Source: an uncultured Bacilli bacterium (GTDB taxonomy: Bacteria; Bacillota_I; Bacilli_A; ML615J-28; CAG-313). From it: a stretch of DNA of 5,822 nt. Of the stretch, positions 1 to 5,400 are shown in pieces. The position numbers and the translations under genes are program-made. The notes under the pieces are model-generated. The model searched no databases, had not been told where the DNA came from, and saw only the letters and a program-made list of their open reading frames with translations. The DNA lies in contig CANQWZ010000078.1 of assembly GCA_947627685.1 (NCBI GenBank), positions 1-5,822 of the forward strand. Reading direction: 5' to 3'. Position 1 is the stretch's first letter. The number at the start of each line of letters is the position of its first letter.

Positions 1-61
1 ATTTAATCATACGGATCCTCAAGGTCAAATGTTAATTGAAAAATTAAAAGAAATGGAGTAA
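1..61 (+). CDS. ylxM: C-terminal end of probable YlxM (SRP operon HTH protein), partial
   Basis: Only the last 19 codons are in the window. The frame begins at base 2 and ends at TAA 59-61, with the C-terminus reading ...MLIEKLKEME. YlxM (UPF0122) is a small helix-turn-helix protein of about 110 residues that usually lies directly upstream of ffh in Firmicutes, in the order ftsY-ylxM-ffh. It associates with the signal recognition particle pathway. The call rests mainly on gene position, seven bases before ffh, and on the charged helical tail ending in EKLKEME, which resembles the end of known YlxM proteins. The helix-turn-helix itself is outside the window. The GGAG at 55-58 inside its last codons serves as the ribosome binding site of ffh, which suggests translational coupling. 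Another small upstream gene cannot be excluded. Confidence 0.6.
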   Translation, partial: FNHTDPQGQMLIEKLKEME

Positions 62-67
62 AAAATC

Positions 68-946
68 ATGCCATTTGAAAGTTTATCAGAAAAAATTCAA
101 TTTTCCCTTCGTAAATTAACTGGTCGTGGAAAAGTTAATGAAAAAGATATTGAAGATGCAATGCGTGAAATAAGAGTATCGCTTCTTGAAGCCGATGTTA
201 ATTATAAAATCGTTAAAGAATTTATTAATGAGGTTAAAGTTTTAGCATTAGGCGAAAAGGTTATGAAATCACTTGCCCCTGGTGACCAAGTTGTTAAAAT
301 TGTTTACGATGAACTAGTTAAACTAATGGGTGATGAAGCTGTTCCTCTAAATTTAAAAAAAGCGGGAATGAGTGTTGTCTTAGTAGTTGGTTTACAAGGT
401 AGTGGTAAAACAACTCATGTAGGAAAATTAGCTAATTATTTACGAAAAAACAATAAGTTAAAACCATTAATGATTGCGGCCGACATTTATCGTCCTGCTG
501 CGATCAATCAATTAGTGACGATTGGTAAACAATTAGATATTGCGGTTTTCCAAATGGGCATTTTAACAAAACCACAAACTATTGTTAAAAAGGGACTAGA
601 ATATGCCAAAGATAATGGTTATAATCTTGTTTTAATTGATACAGCTGGTCGTTTAGCAATTGATGAGGCTTTAATGCAAGAATTAGTGGAAATTAAAGAA
701 ATCGCAAGACCAGATGAAATTTTATTAACCGTCGATGCTATGACAGGTCAAGATGCGGTAAATGTTGCTCAAACATTCCATGAAAAATTAAATATTACAG
801 GTTGCTTGTTAACTAAACTTGATAGTGATACAAGAGGTGGTGCCGCTTTATCAATTCGTTATATGACAAAATTCCTATTAAGTTTACCGGTCTTGGTGAA
901 ACAATGGATGAAATTGATGTTTACACTGTCGCAAAAGCATTTGTAA
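68..946 (+). CDS. ffh: Signal recognition particle protein Ffh (SRP54 GTPase), frameshifted and lacking the M domain
   Basis: Ffh is the cytosolic GTPase subunit of the signal recognition particle. It binds signal peptides and 4.5S/6S RNA and docks with FtsY at the membrane. The four-helix N domain carries SLLEADVN (residues 38-45, the ALLEADV motif). The NG GTPase domain shows GLQGSGKTT (G1, 108-116), DIYRPAA (139-145), DTAGR (G3, 191-195), TVDAMTGQDAV (221-231) and TKLD (G4, 249-252), followed by DTRGGAALSIR. Up to residue 268 it is collinear with Ffh. The last 24 residues are out of frame and unrelated to the family. A full Ffh is about 440-450 residues, so the methionine-rich M domain is absent and this product could not bind SRP RNA. 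The shift falls at the four A bases 868-871. The start at ATG 68 is supported by GGAG at 55-58 and by the conserved MPFESLSEKI-type N-terminus. Because ffh is essential, an intact copy elsewhere or an assembly error is expected. Confidence 0.93.
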   Translation: MPFESLSEKIQFSLRKLTGRGKVNEKDIEDAMREIRVSLLEADVNYKIVKEFINEVKVLALGEKVMKSLAPGDQVVKIVYDELVKLMGDEAVPLNLKKAGMSVVLVVGLQGSGKTTHVGKLANYLRKNNKLKPLMIAADIYRPAAINQLVTIGKQLDIAVFQMGILTKPQTIVKKGLEYAKDNGYNLVLIDTAGRLAIDEALMQELVEIKEIARPDEILLTVDAMTGQDAVNVAQTFHEKLNITGCLLTKLDSDTRGGAALSIRYMTKFLLSLPVLVKQWMKLMFTLSQKHL

Positions 947-1005
947 AAGCCTTCGAAGAAAATTTGGAGGTAAAAAAAAGCGATGGAGGGTTCGATAACC
1001 TTTAG
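871..1005 (+). pseudogene. Out-of-frame continuation of the SRP GTPase; tail resembles the FtsY C-terminus
   Basis: In the frame one base back from the ffh frame, this stretch reads IPIKFTGLGETMDEIDVY, which restores the expected end of an SRP-type G domain (G5 region, IPxKFxGLGE). It then reads TVAKAFVKAFEENLEVKK and stops at TAG 1003-1005. Ffh should continue after the acidic-aromatic step with FHPERM and the start of the M domain, and this does not. FtsY ends shortly after the same point with a segment of the type FDxxxFVxALFxxL, which AKAFVKAFEENLE resembles. I therefore infer a possible join between ffh and an ftsY 3' end, but the similarity is short and judged by eye. The end of the frame overlaps the integrase start. 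An alternative is a simple one-base deletion in ffh followed by an unrelated insertion boundary near 922. Confidence 0.5.
966..971 (+). promoter_or_regulatory. Ribosome binding site GGAGGT before the integrase remnant
   Basis: GGAGGT lies 11 bases before ATG 983. The spacing is slightly long, but this is the only strong Shine-Dalgarno sequence in this stretch, and the protein from ATG 983 begins exactly like an integrase N-terminal arm-binding domain. It therefore decides the start of the recombinase. Confidence 0.55.
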
Positions 1006-1126
1006 AAAAGATGGACGATATATGGAAAGATATTATGATATTGATGGCAAACAAATATCACTTTATGGAAAATCTCTTGCTGAAGTTCGAAAGAAATTAA
1101 ATAATGCTATAAAAGAAACGTCTTAA
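983..1126 (+). CDS. Integrase fragment 1: N-terminal arm-binding domain, 47 codons
   Basis: This open piece runs from ATG 983 to TAA 1124-1126, the stop met because of the frameshift. It encodes a short beta-sheet domain with the pattern GSI-RKDGR-ERYYD-DGK-LYGKS-EVRKKL, characteristic of the integrase arm-type DNA-binding domain. Alone it would have no recombinase activity. It could at most bind arm sites. Confidence 0.5.
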   Translation: MEGSITFRKDGRYMERYYDIDGKQISLYGKSLAEVRKKLNNAIKETS

Positions 1127-1364
1127 AAAAGAGCAAAAAGAAAAATGTGAATATACAAGTTTAAAATTAAGAGATTTTGCATATAGTTGGTTAGAAATTT
1201 TTAAAAAACCTACTATAAAAGAATCAACTTATTTTAACATTGAATATGCTCTTAAAAGATTTGATCATTGCAAAATTTTTGATAAAAGAACAAAAGATAT
1301 TACTTTTTATGATTTAAATAATTTTTTTACAAAAGATGATACTAATTATGTTTTTTATCAGTAT

Positions 1365-1577
1365 ATGAGGTCTATTTTTGAAAAAGCAACGGAAATAGGA
1401 ATTATAAAAATTAACCCAATGTCAATGATCGTTAGGCCTAAAGAACATAACATTATTGAAATTGATACAACTAGTAAAAGAGAAGAAATTATTTTCTCTA
1501 AACAAGATATTGAAAAGATAATGAATTTAGTTTCCTTAAGAAACAGTTCTAGCAAGAAAACTAATATTGATATTTAA
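1365..1577 (+). CDS. Integrase fragment 2: core-binding domain remnant, 70 codons
   Basis: The in-frame integrase sequence actually runs from about 1119 to TAA 1575-1577, but the first ATG in it is at 1365 and has no good ribosome binding site. The piece contains MRSIFEKATEIGIIKINPM, the last helix of the core-binding domain, and the linker to the catalytic domain (VRPKEHN...IIFSKQDIEKIM). It has no catalytic residue and is unlikely to be a functional product. Confidence 0.4.
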   Translation: MRSIFEKATEIGIIKINPMSMIVRPKEHNIIEIDTTSKREEIIFSKQDIEKIMNLVSLRNSSSKKTNIDI

Positions 1578-1730
1578 TTTTGTTATTTAATAAAGATTTT
1601 ATTATGGTCTGGACTAAGAATTTCTGAAGCATTAGCTCTAACAATTGATGACTTAGATTTTGAAAAAAAAGTAATTCGCATAAATAAACAGCTGAATAAT
1701 CGTACAGGAGAAATAAGCACAACTAAGACG

Positions 1731-2090
1731 ATGAAAGGAACTAGAATTGTACCAATGTTTACTCAAAATGAGATTTTATTTAAAGAATACATTGATAAAT
1801 TTGGTACAAATAGTGATAGATTTTTCAATTTATTAGATTATCCAAAAGTTCAGTACTGTTTAAAATTATTAAGCAAAATATTAAATAAACAAACCACGTC
1901 TCATATGTTTAGAAAAAATTTCGTTTCAATTTGTACGTTTGATTTGAAAATTAATCCTGAAACAATTGCAGCTTGGGTAGGTCACGAGAACACTACTACA
2001 ACTAAAGAATTCTATACATTTACTACTGATGATGAAGAAAGAAAAGCAATCGAAAAAATTGACACATATTTGACACATACTGAATGTTAA
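1731..2090 (+). CDS. Integrase fragment 3: C-terminal catalytic part, 119 codons
   Basis: This open piece begins at ATG 1731 inside the catalytic beta-hairpin (MKGTRIVPM). It carries the HMFRKNFVS box, WVGHEN and the tyrosine box KEFYTF, ending with a charged helix (DDEERKAIEKIDTYL). The first catalytic Arg (1617-1619) and the Lys (1725-1727) lie upstream of this ATG in the same frame, so the fragment alone cannot catalyse recombination. An automatic annotation would probably label it a tyrosine-type recombinase/integrase. There is no clear Shine-Dalgarno sequence in front of it. Confidence 0.55.
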   Translation: MKGTRIVPMFTQNEILFKEYIDKFGTNSDRFFNLLDYPKVQYCLKLLSKILNKQTTSHMFRKNFVSICTFDLKINPETIAAWVGHENTTTTKEFYTFTTDDEERKAIEKIDTYLTHTEC

Positions 2091-2214
2091 AAAATTAAAA
2101 ATTTAAAAAATTTACAATTACTGATAATCATTGCTTTGATTAAAACAAACATTCTTTTGATGGATATAAAATTTAATTTATTAAAGCAAAAAAATATAGC
2201 ATAAAAAAATGAAG

Positions 2215-2264
2215 TGAACCTAAAATGTTAGATTAAAAAAGTTTAACAAGGAGGTTCATTTTTT
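2215..2264 (+). terminator. Compound hairpin with T-run (intrinsic terminator or insertion-sequence end)
   Basis: The outer stem TGAACCT (2215-2221) pairs perfectly with AGGTTCA (2252-2258). Inside it, TGTTAGATT (2226-2234) pairs with AGTTTAACA (2240-2248) through nine pairs, two of them G-U in RNA. An unpaired AAAA/AGG internal loop lies between the stems. Six T bases follow at 2259-2264 and a run of A precedes the stem. This fits a Rho-independent terminator separating the integrase remnant from the lipoprotein gene, and it could act in both directions. The sequence also recalls the ends of IS3-family elements. Confidence 0.6.
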
Positions 2265-2301
2265 AATTTAAGGATTATGAAGTAAAAAGAAAAAAAACGT
2301 A

Positions 2302-2316
2302 AAGTAAGCGTTTTCT
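2302..2316. promoter_or_regulatory. Weak cre-like (CcpA) operator candidate
   Basis: AAGTAAGCGTTTTCT matches the Bacillus catabolite-responsive element consensus WTGNAANCGNWNNCW at all fixed positions except the second. It lies about 35 bases upstream of the TATAAT box of the lipoprotein gene. In AT-rich DNA such matches arise by chance, and no sugar-use gene is in the window. Confidence 0.2.
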
Positions 2317-2328
2317 AGGATAAAAAAT

Positions 2329-2357
2329 CATTAATTTTTACAATTATATTATATAAT
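2329..2357 (+). promoter_or_regulatory. Candidate sigma-A promoter of the lipoprotein gene
   Basis: A perfect -10 box TATAAT lies at 2352-2357, with only a poor -35 candidate at 2329-2334 (CATTAA, 17-base spacer). A better -35-like TTTACA (2337-2342) is too close to this box. It would instead suit TATCTT at 2358-2363 with a short 15-base spacer. The position downstream of the terminator and about 80 bases before the start codon is sensible. AT-rich sequence makes chance matches frequent. Confidence 0.4.
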
Positions 2358-2424
2358 TATCTTAATCTTTTGAAAGATGAAAAAGACAAGATGAATAAAT
2401 CAAAAGAAAATAAATATTGATTAT

Positions 2425-2429
2425 GGAGG
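2425..2429 (+). promoter_or_regulatory. Ribosome binding site GGAGG of the lipoprotein gene
   Basis: GGAGG sits five bases before ATG 2435. It fixes the start, which is followed immediately by the basic N-terminus of a signal peptide. Confidence 0.8.
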
Positions 2430-2434
2430 AAAAA

Positions 2435-5400
2435 ATGAAAATAACCAAATTAGGTAAAAGATTAATAGCCATTTTGGCAATTACTATTTTGGGCTTTGCT
2501 TTTGCTAGTTGCACAAACTGTAATAAAAGTGAAACAATAAAAATATCATTTCAAACCTATGATGGACCTAGTGTAGAAGATGTGACAGTTGGTGCTAATG
2601 CTACAGTAACTTTGCCACAGCCAGTTGCTTGGGAACACCATACTTTTGTGGGCTGGTATAAAAGTGAAAATTTTGATGCTACATCAGCAGTTGGCAATAC
2701 ATTTACAGCACCTAGTAAAGATGTTACCCTTTATGCCAAATGGATAGCTGAATACAAATTAACATTAAGCCTAAATGGGGGAACAATTGTAGATGAAAAA
2801 GATCTTTGGGTTGAAGAAGGCGAGGATGTTTTCGAAGTAGTTAAAGATATCATCCCTAATAGAAATGGTGTAAGTTTTGATGGTTGGTATTCTAACGATA
2901 CAAAAATTGCTTCTGGCACTACGAAGATGGTAGAAGGGCTAACTTTAAGTGCAAAATATAATGTTGAATATAAAGTAGAATATTATGTTCAAACTCTAAC
3001 CTCAGCACAAACATATGAATTACATGAAGAAAAAACCGCTGTTGGCCATGTTGATGAAAAAGCCGAAGCTTTATCAGCCGAAATTACGGGTTTTCATGTT
3101 GTAGATAAAGATGAAACCGTTAGTTCAGTGGTTTTAAAAGATGATAAGACGCAAAATGTTTTACGTTTATATTTTGATCGTAATATTTATAATGTATCAT
3201 ATGATGCTAATTTACCAGAAGGCGTAGAATATACAGGTGAAATTGAAAGCAGTCAAAATCAATATCAAACCGAAATTACAGCTGCTGCGAATCCATTTAG
3301 TGTTGCAACTAAAGGATATCGTTTTGCGGGGTGGACGACTGAACAAGGTGGAAGCTTAGTATATCATGTTGGTGATAGCTTTGAATTAACTAGTAATACT
3401 ACTCTTTATGCCGTATGGAATAAGGCACATGTTGACGCATGGGGTGGTATTGATTATGTTTACGTTTTACAAGAAGAAGAAAATAAAGTTCTTTTAGAAC
3501 GCTTCGATGAAGTTTATGAAGGCACTATTGATGAAAACAATGTCTTTACTGTAGAAGGTATGCAAGGTAAAGTATATAATGGTTATTTTGCTTATTATCG
3601 TAAAGATTATGAAGATACCTTCTATTATTTAGATGGTTATTATCATCCTGAAATAGATGCTGATTTAATAGATGAAGCCATAACTTTAAAACTTGATGGA
3701 TATCTTGAGGGCGAGTATAGTTATAAAGATGGCCAAAATGAAAAAACGGAAAAAGGTTATTTTGGCTATGATACGGTTAGTAAAGCATATTATTTTGAAA
3801 ACGAAGCAGGTTTAAGAAGGAATTTCCGTGTTGGTATCTATTTAGAAACATCAGTATTTGCTTTTGAAGGAAACGAAGCAGGTGTATATGATGAATATGT
3901 TGCCACATCATCAGTTGGTGGCGTAATGGGAGAATATACAATCTTGTTAGATGGTTATGGCAGTGTAATGTTAGGAAATGCTGATAGCGATGAAATCACA
4001 GAAGGAACGTATACTGTTAGTCAAACGGAATTTTCTTTTGAAGATGAACAAGTATATTTATACACTATTTATGTACCTGGTCAAACTTTAGTATTCTATA
4101 ATTATCCACCAATCAGTGATGTTCTTATTAGAAAAGGTGATGCTAAAGAATATCATGGCACCATCGATGAAAGCGACATAACACTTGCGCTTGATGGCTT
4201 TGAATTATTATACGGAGCTACCCTTGAAGATGATGGTCATAGTTATGAGGGAATATCTTGGAGTTATTATATTGAAGAATCACCTGTCTTTGGTAAAGTA
4301 ATTAATTTATTTGATGACTTTTACCTAACTGTTATGAGTTTTCGTCTAAATGATGAAAGTAGTACCTTTGAGGCTTTTGATAACAATTATGTTGAATATT
4401 ATTTCTTAGCAGCTGATGAAAGTGGTAATCCTAACTTATATTACCCAATCGTTGTAATATATGATGAAAATAGTGAAAAAGGCAAAAGAGCCGAAATATA
4501 TGCTTTTAATGCTAATGAAGAATTATATTTAGCAGCTACTTGTGATTATACTGTAAATAGTGATTTATACGACTATGATTATTATGAATTAACGCTTAAA
4601 CAAAAATATAGTGAAACAGAAAGTGGGGCCTTTTTCCCTGTTTCTGAAGATGATTTTGCTAGCGCCTCAATTGTCTTTAATAATAGAACCCTTATTTATA
4701 ATGTTTATTATATTTTAGAATATAATGGCAAGGCTATTTATAGTGCATATCATGAAAAAGATAATGATACTAATGAACTTTGGGCAGGCTTTGATACAGG
4801 TATTGCAGGCCTTGGCAGTTTTTATAAAAATGATGATACCGTATTAGAAGGTAGAATAACTTTATGCTATACTAATATCGCTGCCTTTGGTATGCAAGCA
4901 GTATGCTTTACTTATCGTGAAAGTGGTACAACTAAGAACATATATTTTGCTCTTTATGATGATATGACTTTCGAAGTTATGGCATATGAAACATATCAAG
5001 CGCAATTATTAAATCATTATGGTACACAAATGCAACAAGCAGGTGTATATTTTGATGGTCTAGGTAATGGTTATTACTTTGAAAATGGTTCTAACTTCTA
5101 TGAAAATATTGTTTCTTGTAGTGGTCCTGTTCATCAAACAGATGAAACAACTATTGATGGTACTCCTATTTGGGAAATTGTACCTACAGATGGTGAGCCA
5201 TTTAAATTTGTATTAGAACAATACACAAGTGTCACTTATTTATGCTATCCATATTATGAAGATGTACAAACTTTACAAGGTAAAGACGATGAAGAAGTTC
5301 TTGTTTTAGATGGTTATAATTATCATGCTGAATATACTGATGCTGAAGGCCATAAATTAACAGGTGAATATCATCTTTTAGATCCTAATGAATGTGATAT

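Larger units (their letters stand above)
983..2090 (+). pseudogene. Tyrosine recombinase / phage-type integrase, disrupted by one frameshift and one stop
   Basis: Reconstructed length is about 370 residues, normal for Tn916/phage-type integrases, which cut and join DNA at attachment sites. The order is N-terminal arm-binding domain (MEGSITFRKDGRYMERYYD, 983-1117), core-binding SAM-like domain (about 1152-1440, including KKPTIKESTYFNIEYALKRF), then the catalytic domain. The six catalytic residues are present: Arg in GLRISEAL (codon 1617-1619), Lys in TTKTMKGTRIVPM (1725-1727), His and Arg in HMFR (1902-1904, 1911-1913), His in WVGHEN (1983-1985) and the nucleophile Tyr in EFYTF (2013-2015). 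Two lesions break it. One extra A near 1116-1118 moves the frame; without it the protein reads AIKERLKKEQ smoothly. An in-frame TAA lies at 1575-1577. Downstream of the shift all remaining sequence is in a single frame to TAA 2088-2090. It is probably a decayed mobile-element integrase. No excisionase or other phage gene is next to it. Confidence 0.88.
2091..2434. other. Gene-free AT-rich spacer between integrase remnant and lipoprotein gene
   Basis: No coding region, tRNA or CRISPR-like array was seen on either strand in these 344 bases. The first part (2091-2210) is almost pure A/T, with a small perfect inverted repeat TAATCA/TGATTA (2125-2130 and 2137-2142) that lacks a following T-run. 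It then holds the hairpin at 2215-2264, a small AAAACG/CGTTTT inverted repeat (2294-2299, 2309-2314), a promoter-like TATAAT and an untranslated leader. The leader contains a nine-codon open frame (2391-2420) without a ribosome binding site. I found no direct repeat shared with the ffh/integrase junction that would mark an attachment site. Confidence 0.7.

Noticed and set aside
862..876. Programmed -1 frameshift in ffh
   Set aside because: ACAAAATTC is not a canonical slippery site, no downstream pairing element was evident, and the new frame does not lead to an M domain.
1115..1131. A AAA AAG slippery heptamer (1125-1131) next to the integrase frameshift, suggesting programmed frameshifting
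   Set aside because: The incoming frame meets TAA at 1124-1126 before the heptamer can be used, and the shift needed is +1 rather than -1. A second in-frame stop at 1575-1577 would still block the product.
1358..1555. Minus-strand open frame of 65 codons with hydrophobic, membrane-like composition
   Set aside because: It lies antisense to the integrase core-binding region. Its hydrophobicity is the mirror of a lysine/isoleucine-rich AT-biased gene, and it has no ribosome binding site or family resemblance.
1575..1577. Stop codon recoding (alternative genetic code) to rescue the integrase
   Set aside because: The codon is TAA, which also ends the other genes here. Reassignment of TAA is not supported, and tryptophan is always TGG, so a TGA-tryptophan code is not indicated either.
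2125..2142. Perfect inverted repeat TAATCA/TGATTA as terminator of the integrase
   Set aside because: The stem is only six A/T-rich pairs and is not followed by a T-run. The hairpin at 2215-2264 is far better.
2391..2420. Nine-codon leader open frame upstream of the lipoprotein
   Set aside because: It lacks a Shine-Dalgarno sequence and any attenuation-type hairpin, and short open frames are expected by chance in AT-rich leaders.
2731..2919. Minus-strand open frame of 62 codons
   Set aside because: It is entirely antisense to the second InlB-type repeat of the lipoprotein, whose frame is clearly the coding one.
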